Below, piece after piece: positions 1 to 6,372 of a DNA stretch of 7,529 bases; position 1 is the first letter of the stretch, and each line of letters begins with the position of its first letter. Source of the stretch: Actinomycetes bacterium (lineage in GTDB: Bacteria; Actinomycetota; Aquicultoria; CAJVYJ01; JAUVQD01); assembly GCA_030598355.1 (NCBI GenBank), contig JAUVQD010000058.1, positions 1-7,529 on the forward strand. The letters are read 5' to 3'. A program made the position numbers and the translations under genes. The notes beneath the pieces are model-generated. The model saw only the letters and a program-made list of their open reading frames with translations, was not told the DNA's origin and did not search any database.

Positions 1-1464
1 GGTTTCCCACTTGAGCTCACCGAAGAAATAGCTTTGGAGTCAGGCTTAAAGGTCGATCGGGCCGGTTTTGAAAAATTGATGGAAGACCAAAAAGTGAGAG
101 CGCGGGCTAGTACGCCAGGGGCACATAGTGAGCTTTATACAAGCAATGTCTATCATCAGATAAAGGAACAGATTAGCCAGACGGAGTTTGTCGGCTATGA
201 GAAAGATGAGTCGGAAGCTAAGATCATGGCGATTATAGTAGATGGTCAGGTAAAAATGGAAGCTAGCGACGGCGACGAAGTCGAAGTATTTCTTGATCGA
301 AGCCCATTTTACGCGGAAAAGGGCGGTCAAGTCGGTGATTCCGGCGTCATTGTGGCGGAAAACGGCCGGCTGGAAGTAAATAATTCATCAGCCCCGATTG
401 CTGATCTGATAGCCCATAGCGCAAAAGTAACTGAAGGCGTAATAAAATTGGGCCAGCCGGTAACGGCCACTGTGAACAGTCGGCACCGACGGTCAATATC
501 GCGTAACCATACTGCTACTCATCTCTTGCACTGGGCGCTCCGTGTTGTGCTTGGAGAACAGGTCAAACAAGCCGGATCTTTAGTTGGCAATGATCGTTTC
601 AGGTTTGATTTTAATAACCACCAGCCTTTGACTGAGGAAGAGCTAGGGAATATCGAGAGGTTGGTAAACGACAAAATTTTACAAAATCAGCCGGTGCGCG
701 TTTTTGAAACTACGATTGATTACGCGAAAAAAGCCGGAGCGCTAGCTTTTTTTGGCGATAAATATGGGCAGTTTGTTCGAATGGTTGAGATTGGTAATTT
801 CAGTAAAGAGCTTTGCGGCGGTGTCCACGTACACAATAGCAGCGAGGTTGGCTTTTTCAAGATAGTAAGTGAGTCTGGAATCGGCGCTAACACACGGCGG
901 ATAGAAGCCATAACCGGTGAGCATTTTCTAACATATTCAAGGAAACTTGCTGTCTTGGTCAACGATTTGTCAGGAGAGCTCAAGGTGCCGGTGGACAAAA
1001 TAAAAGAAACAGTCGCGGCTCAATGCGAACAAGTTAAAAGCCAAGCGGCGGAGTTGTCCAAAGCGAATACATCCAAATTGGCAAAAGAGGGAGACAAAAT
1101 CGCGGCAGAAGCGGAAAGTCTCGATGGAATTTCGCTCTATACCGGACAGGTTGCTGGGGCTGACGCTCGCGCACTGCGAGTGATGGCGGATCAACTGCGG
1201 TTAAAAACTAGTAAGGGTGTTGTTGTCTTGGGATCAGTAATCGGCGGTAAAGCACTGATCTTAGCCGCTGTCACTAAGGAATTGGTTAATGCAGGTTTAA
1301 GTGCCGACTCAATAATCAAAAAGGTCGCTCCGACGATTGGCGGCGTTGGTGGCGGAAGACCAGATATGGCGCAGGCCGGGGGAAAAGAGACAAGCGCGCT
1401 GCCGAAAGTTTTCTCAGAAACTAAAAAGTATCTGCAGGAATTCATAGAAAAACCACATGCATAG
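1..1464 (+). CDS. alaS: Alanyl-tRNA synthetase, C-terminal part (5' truncated by the window edge)
   Basis: The protein charges tRNA-Ala with alanine in the cytoplasm and clears mischarged Ser/Gly-tRNA. The frame is open from base 1 (GFPLELTEE...), so the gene continues upstream. The 487 residues seen compare with about 870-880 in the family, so the N-terminal catalytic and tRNA-recognition part is missing. In window numbering, the editing domain shows the HxxxH motif HTATH (H170, H174) and the CGGVHV motif (C272, H276), which together are the expected zinc ligands. The family usually has CGGTHV, so the Thr-to-Val change is slightly unusual. An alanine/lysine-rich coiled-coil-like stretch follows (about 318-362). 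The C-terminal DHHA1 domain ends with the glycine-rich signature VGGGRPDMAQAGG. The gene stops at TAG, 18 bases before ruvX. Identity is very secure. Confidence 0.97.
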   Translation, partial: GFPLELTEEIALESGLKVDRAGFEKLMEDQKVRARASTPGAHSELYTSNVYHQIKEQISQTEFVGYEKDESEAKIMAIIVDGQVKMEASDGDEVEVFLDRSPFYAEKGGQVGDSGVIVAENGRLEVNNSSAPIADLIAHSAKVTEGVIKLGQPVTATVNSRHRRSISRNHTATHLLHWALRVVLGEQVKQAGSLVGNDRFRFDFNNHQPLTEEELGNIERLVNDKILQNQPVRVFETTIDYAKKAGALAFFGDKYGQFVRMVEIGNFSKELCGGVHVHNSSEVGFFKIVSESGIGANTRRIEAITGEHFLTYSRKLAVLVNDLSGELKVPVDKIKETVAAQCEQVKSQAAELSKANTSKLAKEGDKIAAEAESLDGISLYTGQVAGADARALRVMADQLRLKTSKGVVVLGSVIGGKALILAAVTKELVNAGLSADSIIKKVAPTIGGVGGGRPDMAQAGGKETSALPKVFSETKKYLQEFIEKPHA

Positions 1465-1482
1465 GGTAGAATTTATTTCTTG

Positions 1483-1905
1483 ATGAGTAGAATAATGGGA
1501 ATTGATTACGGGAGCAAAAGACTGGGAGTAGCGATTAGTGATAGCTCGGCGACGCTGGCTCAACCAGTTACGGTAGTTGAGCGCTCGAAAATCGCTAACG
1601 ACTTGATGGCCCTTGCGAAACTTGCCAAAGATTATGACGTTGAGGAAATTGTAGTAGGATACCCTTTAAGTTTATCAGGAGTCGCTGGGAAACAGGCTGC
1701 GGTAGTTGAGAGTTTTATTAAGAAGCTGGAAGTCGAGTTTGGTTTACCTGTTGCGAAATACGATGAACGTCTGTCGTCAAAAGAGGCCGACGTCTGGTTA
1801 AAACAGATGGGGGTTCGGGGAAAGAAAGCACGAAAAAGGATAGACAGAGTTGCTGCCGCTCTAATTTTACAAAGTTACCTGGATAGAAAAACCAGGGGGG
1901 GTTAG
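1483..1905 (+). CDS. ruvX: RuvX/YqgF family nuclease (pre-16S rRNA nuclease / putative Holliday junction resolvase)
   Basis: This is a small cytoplasmic RNase H-fold nuclease of the YqgF family. The family is linked to 5' maturation of 16S rRNA and proposed as a Holliday junction resolvase. The 140 residues are the usual length. The N-terminal GIDYGSKRLGVA carries the first catalytic Asp (D8). The region EEIVVGYPLSLSG (about 54-66) matches the family's VVGLP block. DERLSS (94-99) and the C-terminal DRVAAALILQSYLD (D121) complete the signature. I chose ATG 1483; a TTG directly before it (1480) is also in frame, and ATG 1495 would leave only MGIDYG. The ribosome binding site is weak (AGGG at 1463-1466, far from the start), which suggests coupling to alaS. 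Adjacency to alaS and mltG is a common bacterial arrangement. Confidence 0.95.
   Translation: MSRIMGIDYGSKRLGVAISDSSATLAQPVTVVERSKIANDLMALAKLAKDYDVEEIVVGYPLSLSGVAGKQAAVVESFIKKLEVEFGLPVAKYDERLSSKEADVWLKQMGVRGKKARKRIDRVAAALILQSYLDRKTRGG
1894..1901 (+). promoter_or_regulatory. Shine-Dalgarno sequence of mltG
   Basis: An A followed by seven Gs, at the very end of ruvX, forms a strong Shine-Dalgarno-like site. No ATG, GTG or TTG occurs at a suitable distance in any frame. ATA at 1909, seven bases downstream and in the mltG frame, is the codon at the right spacing. This site is the main argument for initiation there. A homopolymer length error in the G run would alter the end of ruvX but not the mltG frame. 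Confidence 0.6.
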
Positions 1906-1908
1906 CTT

Positions 1909-2961
1909 ATAGCCGCGCACAAATCTAAACACTCAAAAAAAAGCCAAGGTAAAGCTAGATACTATATCGCTAAAAGCGTACTCTGGCTCGGACTTATTCT
2001 GGTCGTTGTTGGCGTGGCGCGGTTTGCGCTTTTGCGTCCGGCTACAACCATCGCAAAAGCTGTCGTGGTGGTGAAAAAAGGCCAAAACACCGCTAAGATC
2101 GCAGAGAGCTTGGCAAGAAAAAAGATTATCGCGAATGCCTATACTTTTCGTGTTTACGCTGTTATGACTCAGGCAGAGACAGAACTTCAGCCGGGGCGCT
2201 ACAGCCTGAGGTCAAACATGTCCTATGAAGAGATACTCAAGAAATTAATGGAGAAGAAGAAAGCACCGCCTATCAGGGTGGTGATTCCTGAAGGCTTTAC
2301 CGTGACTCAAGTAGCCGAGAGACTGGCCGAGAAGACAGGTAGGCCCCCCGCCGATTTTTACGAATATATGCGTGGACAAGGGGTTTCACAAATAAGGCCT
2401 GCCGAGATGCCGCTTGAGTTAAAAACAATTGAGGGTTATCTATTTCCTAAAACCTACCTTTTTCATAAAAATGATCATCCTAAGAAGATCATTGCTCGCC
2501 TTATTGAGCAGCATGAGCTTGAGCTAACTAATGTCGATTGGTCGTATGCCAAGGAACACGATTTATCTGTACATCAGATAATCACGATCGCCTCTCTAGT
2601 GGAAAAGGAGGCAAAAGTGCCGGCGGAAAGGGAGCTGATGGCCGCGGTTATCTATAACAGGATATCGAAAGGCATGCCTCTTCAAATTGACGCCACTGTT
2701 CAGTACGCGTTGCCGGAGCGAAAAGAAGCCTTGTCGGAAGCCGATCTTAAGGTAGCCTCGCCCTATAATACATACCAGCAAATTGGGTTGCCGCCCGGTC
2801 CAATTGCGAATCCCGGAATTGACTCGATAAAAGCGACCTTGGATCCGGCACCGGTTGATTACATATACTATGTATTGACCTCGCCTGACGGAAGCCATAC
2901 TTTTACTAATAACTATAGTGAGTTCTTAAAAGCAAAGCGTGGGGCCAATCAAGGCAGCTAA
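1909..2961 (+). CDS. mltG: Endolytic murein transglycosylase MltG (YceG-like), apparent ATA start
   Basis: MltG is a membrane-anchored lytic transglycosylase that cleaves nascent glycan strands and so sets their length. With the start at ATA 1909 the protein is 350 residues, the normal family size. It has a basic cytoplasmic stretch (about 2-22, many Lys), one transmembrane helix (about 23-42) and an extracytoplasmic domain. The LysM-like part holds VVVKKGQNTAKIAESL and IPEGFTVTQVAERL. The catalytic part holds EGYLFPKTY, then ASLVEKEA with the presumed catalytic Glu at about 232, then NRISKGMPLQIDATVQYAL, SPYNTYQQIGLPPGPIANPG and a C-terminal HTFTNNY. The first canonical in-frame start is GTG 2014, which would delete the basic stretch and nearly the whole membrane anchor. 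The reading frame is the same as ruvX, with only its TAG and one codon between. Product identity is secure; the start is inferred. Confidence 0.93.
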   Translation: MAAHKSKHSKKSQGKARYYIAKSVLWLGLILVVVGVARFALLRPATTIAKAVVVVKKGQNTAKIAESLARKKIIANAYTFRVYAVMTQAETELQPGRYSLRSNMSYEEILKKLMEKKKAPPIRVVIPEGFTVTQVAERLAEKTGRPPADFYEYMRGQGVSQIRPAEMPLELKTIEGYLFPKTYLFHKNDHPKKIIARLIEQHELELTNVDWSYAKEHDLSVHQIITIASLVEKEAKVPAERELMAAVIYNRISKGMPLQIDATVQYALPERKEALSEADLKVASPYNTYQQIGLPPGPIANPGIDSIKATLDPAPVDYIYYVLTSPDGSHTFTNNYSEFLKAKRGANQGS

Positions 2962-2973
2962 GAGAGCTATCGA

Positions 2974-3525
2974 GTGAATTCAAGGTCACTCCTGGGCAGA
3001 CTGAAGCCCGATTATTTTATCAACTCAGTTTATGATATCGACGCGAGTTGGTTGAAGAGCAAAGGCATTCATAGATTGATAGTCGATGTGGATAACACGA
3101 TCGTGGCCAGGGATGTTACCCGGCCAGACGCGAAGCTCAGGGAATGGGTTGTCAATCTACAGAATTCCGGCATAGAATTAGTAATAGTGTCCAACAATTG
3201 GGGCGCCAGGGTCAAACAGATCGCGAAAGAGCTTGATTTACAACTTCTGGCGCCGGCGGCAAAACCATTGGGAGCAGCGTTTAAGCGTGCAATCGTGATG
3301 TTGGGAAGCAATAGGAGCGAGACAGCGATAATCGGAGATCAGCTCTTCACAGACGTTCTCGGTGGCAGCGGGGCTGGGATCATAACGATCTTAAGCGTGC
3401 CTGTCAGCGACATGGATCTAATTCATACAAAGATGCTCCGGTTTCTTGAGAAATTCTTTCTCAAGCGTCTATCCAAAAAGGTTTTGGTTGACAGGAAGTG
3501 GCAAGATGTTGGTGCCTGGAAATGA
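2974..3525 (+). CDS. yqeG: YqeG-family HAD-IIIA phosphatase
   Basis: This is a haloacid dehalogenase-superfamily phosphatase of the YqeG type. The eukaryotic relative Gep4 dephosphorylates phosphatidylglycerophosphate, but the bacterial substrate is not settled, so lipid phosphatase is only a possibility. The 183 residues match the family. The N-terminal LKPDYFINSVYDID is the typical YqeG lead-in. HAD motif I is DVDNT (nucleophile D38, acid D40), motif II is VSNN (S73), motif III Lys is K97 in AAKP, and motif IV is GDQLFTD (121-127). All catalytic positions are present. No signal peptide is seen. It starts at GTG 2974, seven bases after AGAGAG, and 12 bases beyond the mltG stop. The basic C-terminus (about 158-170) is encoded by a stretch with two hairpins. 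Confidence 0.92.
   Translation: MNSRSLLGRLKPDYFINSVYDIDASWLKSKGIHRLIVDVDNTIVARDVTRPDAKLREWVVNLQNSGIELVIVSNNWGARVKQIAKELDLQLLAPAAKPLGAAFKRAIVMLGSNRSETAIIGDQLFTDVLGGSGAGIITILSVPVSDMDLIHTKMLRFLEKFFLKRLSKKVLVDRKWQDVGAWK
3445..3465 (+). repeat. Perfect 9-bp inverted repeat with 3-base loop inside the yqeG 3' end
   Basis: CTTGAGAAA (3445-3453) and TTTCTCAAG (3457-3465) are exact reverse complements separated by TTC. A second perfect hairpin, CCAAAA-AGG-TTTTGG, follows at 3473-3487. Both lie inside yqeG just before the AGGAAG site at 3493-3498. There is no U-tract, so this is not an intrinsic terminator. A structural or translational role for acyP is only a guess. Confidence 0.5.
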
Positions 3526-3532
3526 CCATAAG

Positions 3533-3802
3533 ATGTTTGAGTATCTAATTCGTGTCGAAGGCTATGTGCAGGGAGTCGGCTATCGAGTCTTCGCGCAGCG
3601 GGAAGCTCGTCAACTCGGGCTTGTTGGTTTTGCGGCCAACCGGCCAGACGGATGTGTTGAAATTATCGCTCAGGGATTAAAAAGCGATCTTGAAATCTTC
3701 GTCGCTTCGCTTCGAGACGGTCCAAATATGGCGCAGGTCAATGATGTCAATGTGGTGGAGAGAGATCCATCGCGGATATCTAAAACTTTTGAGATCAGGT
3801 GA
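3533..3802 (+). CDS. acyP: Acylphosphatase
   Basis: This small cytoplasmic enzyme hydrolyses carboxyl-phosphate bonds such as those in acyl phosphates. Its physiological role in bacteria is unclear. The 89 residues are the normal length. The signature GYVQGVGYRVF contains the phosphate-binding Arg (R18), and GFAANRPDGCVEI contains the catalytic Asn (N36), so both key residues are intact. The Asn block differs slightly from the usual VRN-x-PDG form. I chose ATG 3533 because homologues begin a few residues before the first beta strand. An in-frame ATG at 3506 adds nine residues, overlaps yqeG by 20 bases, and has the better ribosome binding site (AGGAAG, seven bases upstream), so it is a serious alternative. 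The stop TGA lies four bases before aroE. Confidence 0.93.
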   Translation: MFEYLIRVEGYVQGVGYRVFAQREARQLGLVGFAANRPDGCVEIIAQGLKSDLEIFVASLRDGPNMAQVNDVNVVERDPSRISKTFEIR

Positions 3803-3806
3803 TTTT

Positions 3807-4784
3807 ATGAAGATCAACGGGTCTACTGTATTTACAGGCATAATTGGCTACCCGGTTGAACATACGCTTTCCCCCGCCATGCAGAACGCGGCCTTCAATA
3901 AAGTTGGACTCAATTGGAAATACCTTCCCTTCAATGTTCCGCCTAAAGAAGTTAAAGAGGCGCTTTTAGGCTTGGCAGCTTGCGGGTGTCGGGGCCTGAA
4001 TGTCACGATGCCTCACAAGCAGGATGTTTTTAATCTTGTCGATAGTGTTGAGGAATCGGCTCGACTTTTAGGTATGGTTAACACTGTAGAATTTGTCGGA
4101 TCCAAACTTGTCGGTCACAACACCGATGGGTTGGGATTCCTTAAAAGCTTGAAGGTAGAAGGGCCGTTTGAGCCGGCCGGGAAAGCGTGTCTAATCATCG
4201 GCGCCGGTGGTGTCGGCCAGTCTATTGCGCTCTCACTTGCGTCCGCGGGAGCCGCGGGAATAAAAGTGCTAAACCGAACCCCCGAAAAAGCCGAAAATAT
4301 TGTTGTACAAATAAACGAACAGTTTAGTGGCTGCGAAGGTTCGATCGGTGACATTGAGAATCCGGCTGAACTTGTCGACTATGATTTGATTGTGAACGCC
4401 ACATCTGTGGGTATGGAAGCAAACCCAGGTCTACCGGTCACGCTTGACGCGCTTGAATCTTGGCAAATTGTTTACGATGTTATTTATCGGCCGTCTGAAA
4501 CCGACTTTCTTAAAGAGGCGAAAGACAAAGGCGCGAAAGTAATTAATGGGACCGGGATGCTCCTCAATCAGGGAGCAGAGGCATTTTCGATCTGGACAGG
4601 ACTTCATGCTCCGATCGAGAAGATGGCCGCCGCCCTGGAAGAAGAATTAGGGCGAAGCGAAAATAAGGAGAAAAGTGCCGCTAGCAAGCAGTCGGTTGGA
4701 AAAGATAATATTGGACACAAAACTGGTCACTCTAGACCAGCTAAACGAGGCCAAGGCAGCCGAAAACGGGAAAAGTCTCCTTAG
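3807..4784 (+). CDS. aroE: Shikimate dehydrogenase (NADP+) with extended basic C-terminal tail
   Basis: AroE reduces 3-dehydroshikimate to shikimate with NADPH in aromatic amino acid synthesis. ATG 3807 follows AGGTGA (3797-3802), which overlaps the acyP stop. Shikimate-site motifs are YPVEHTLSPAMQN (the usual first Ser is Thr20, Ser22 kept), NVTMPHK with catalytic K71, and GHNTDGLGF with D107. The cofactor site shows IGAGGVG (132-137) and the NADP-type NRT (156-158). VNATSVGM (196-203) and GMLLNQGAEAF (250-260) complete the fold. The recognisable enzyme ends near residue 281 (family about 270-290). A further 44 residues, rich in Lys, Arg, Ser and Gly, run to TAG 4784, and almost all of this tail is encoded by bases that also encode the PilB N-terminus in another frame. 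The tail resembles unselected out-of-frame translation. Confidence 0.95.
   Translation: MKINGSTVFTGIIGYPVEHTLSPAMQNAAFNKVGLNWKYLPFNVPPKEVKEALLGLAACGCRGLNVTMPHKQDVFNLVDSVEESARLLGMVNTVEFVGSKLVGHNTDGLGFLKSLKVEGPFEPAGKACLIIGAGGVGQSIALSLASAGAAGIKVLNRTPEKAENIVVQINEQFSGCEGSIGDIENPAELVDYDLIVNATSVGMEANPGLPVTLDALESWQIVYDVIYRPSETDFLKEAKDKGAKVINGTGMLLNQGAEAFSIWTGLHAPIEKMAAALEEELGRSENKEKSAASKQSVGKDNIGHKTGHSRPAKRGQGSRKREKSP
4665..4670 (+). promoter_or_regulatory. Shine-Dalgarno sequence of pilB, inside aroE
   Basis: AAGGAG ends four bases before GTG 4675. The site sits within the aroE reading frame and fixes the pilB start. The protein needs this early start, because its MshEN-like motif begins at residue 7. 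Confidence 0.75.
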
Positions 4785-6357
4785 GGTCCTTGATGAACTC
4801 GGCTTTGTTTCAGAGAATGAAGTTGCTTCCACATTAGCAAAAACCCTCAAACTAGACGTCGTCGACCTAAATACTTTTGAAATAGATCCCAACGTTGCTA
4901 CTTTAGTAGACGAAGGGTTTGCCATTCGCCATCGACTTATTCCTATCTCCAAAGAAGACAACAATTTAATTGTGGCCATGATCGATCCGGCCAATGTAAT
5001 AGCTATTGATGATCTACAAATAATGACCGGATCTACTGTGTGTCCCGTTGTTTCGACGGAAACCGAGATTCGGAACGCTATCGGTCGTTTTTGCCATCAA
5101 AACGCTAGCGTTGAAGAGATGGTCGAGTCAGTGGCTGACAATATCGACGACGATCACAAGGGCAAAATAGACGAAACTGAAACCAGCGAGGAAGAAAACG
5201 AGGCTCCGGTAGTCAAACTGGTAAATCTTATCTTAACCGAAGCCGTGCGGAATCGGGCCAATGATGTCCACATCGAACCGTGTGACACAGATGTCCGGAT
5301 TCGTTTTCGGATTGATGGGGTCTTGCACGAAATGATGCGCTCGCCAAAGAAAGTTCAAGCCGGCTTAGTGTCTAGAATAAAAATAATCGCGGGCATGGAT
5401 ATTGCTGAAAGACGGGTTCCTCAGGATGGTCGGTTTGGATTGATGGTGGGGGGAGTGGCTTGTGATTTTCGAGTTGCCACACTGCCGACAATCTATGGCG
5501 AAAAAGTTGTTCTCCGTTTATTGAGCAAAGAAGCAGTCATGATGGAACTAAATGATCTCGGTTTTTCTAATGAATGTCTGGAACGGTTCAAACAATCTTT
5601 TACCAAACCATACGGGGCTATATTAGTAACAGGGCCTACCGGAAGCGGCAAGACAACTACGCTGTACGCGGGCATCAATATTTTAAATGAGCCGGAGAAA
5701 AACATTATCACTGTTGAGGATCCGGTTGAATACCGGCTGGAGGGGCTCAATCAGGTTCAAGTAAACATTAAAGCCGACCTTACTTTTTCCGCGGCCCTCA
5801 GATCAATCCTTCGTCACGATCCGGATATTGTGATGATTGGTGAGATAAGAGACGAGGAGACTGCGTTAATCGCAATTGAATCGGCGCTTACCGGCCACTT
5901 AGTTCTATCTACGCTACACACTAATGATGCGCCGTCATCTCTTACGAGGTTAGTCGAGATGGGAATAGAGCCGTTTTTAGTGTCATCAGCCGTTGATTGT
6001 GTTGTAGCGCAGAGATTGGCGAGAAAATTATGTGAGTCTTGCAAGGAACCATATAAGCCGACAAAAAAGGCTTTGGACGACATAGAATTTCCAGTGGGCG
6101 TCTCAAAAATTGACAAAATCTATCGAGCGAAGGGCTGCAAGAAATGCAATAGCACTGGCTATAGAGGTCGGATCGGTCTATATGAAGTCCTAATCGTTAG
6201 CGAACAAATTGAGCGACTAGTTGCCAAGAAAGTAACAAGTGATGAGTTGGGCAAAGTTGCTCAGGACGAAGGGATGAAAACGTTGAGGCACGATGGCTTT
6301 CTAAAAGTCTTAAACGGTGACACATCCATCGAGGAAATAATGAGGGTTACAACTTAA
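4675..6357 (+). CDS. pilB: Type IV pilus / type II secretion assembly ATPase, PilB/GspE family
   Basis: This cytoplasmic hexameric ATPase drives polymerisation of pilins (or pseudopilins) at the inner membrane. Its 560 residues are typical. Residues 1-140 form the N-terminal MshEN-type domain, then an acidic linker (about 155-180). NDVHIEP and RIRFRIDG lead into the motor domain. Walker A is GPTGSGKT (320-327, K326), the Asp box is VEDPVEYRLEG, Walker B is DPDIVMIGEIRD (382-393), and the His box is TGHLVLSTLHTND. The zinc-binding tetracysteine motif is C453-x2-C456 and C488-x2-C491, a feature of extension ATPases (PilB/GspE/MshE) that the retraction ATPase PilT lacks. The c-di-GMP signature of the N-terminal domain looks eroded (E9, K16, L36, T57 at expected Gly/Gln positions). 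GTG 4675 is fixed by AAGGAG. Pilus versus secretion cannot be decided from this gene alone. Confidence 0.95.
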   Translation: MPLASSRLEKIILDTKLVTLDQLNEAKAAENGKSLLRVLDELGFVSENEVASTLAKTLKLDVVDLNTFEIDPNVATLVDEGFAIRHRLIPISKEDNNLIVAMIDPANVIAIDDLQIMTGSTVCPVVSTETEIRNAIGRFCHQNASVEEMVESVADNIDDDHKGKIDETETSEEENEAPVVKLVNLILTEAVRNRANDVHIEPCDTDVRIRFRIDGVLHEMMRSPKKVQAGLVSRIKIIAGMDIAERRVPQDGRFGLMVGGVACDFRVATLPTIYGEKVVLRLLSKEAVMMELNDLGFSNECLERFKQSFTKPYGAILVTGPTGSGKTTTLYAGINILNEPEKNIITVEDPVEYRLEGLNQVQVNIKADLTFSAALRSILRHDPDIVMIGEIRDEETALIAIESALTGHLVLSTLHTNDAPSSLTRLVEMGIEPFLVSSAVDCVVAQRLARKLCESCKEPYKPTKKALDDIEFPVGVSKIDKIYRAKGCKKCNSTGYRGRIGLYEVLIVSEQIERLVAKKVTSDELGKVAQDEGMKTLRHDGFLKVLNGDTSIEEIMRVTT

Positions 6358-6372
6358 AGGAAATGACCAGCT

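Noticed and set aside
1903..1911. Programmed amber read-through producing a RuvX-MltG fusion
   Set aside because: A strong SD placed for initiation at 1909, normal-length separate proteins on both sides and other ordinary TAG stops (alaS, aroE) make internal initiation more likely. I keep this only as a weak alternative.
2470..2493. Inverted repeat AATGATC / GATCATT inside mltG
   Set aside because: A short AT-rich stem with a 10-base loop inside conserved coding sequence, so probably chance.
2596..2898. 100-residue open frame on the - strand within mltG
   Set aside because: It is antisense to the catalytic region of MltG, with no domain motif or convincing ribosome binding site.
3690..3806. 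Upstream extension of the aroE frame to 3690
   Set aside because: It would overlap most of the acyP 3' end. ATG 3807 has a good SD and gives the family's normal N-terminus.
4723..4740. Inverted repeat CTGGTC / GACCAG with 6-base loop in the pilB 5' coding region
   Set aside because: A 6-bp stem is expected by chance several times in a window of this size, and there is no U-tract or operator context.
4647..4994. 115-residue open frame on the - strand over the aroE/pilB junction
   Set aside because: It lies opposite strongly conserved coding sequence, has no recognisable motif, and its Ser/Leu-rich composition is typical of antisense shadow frames.
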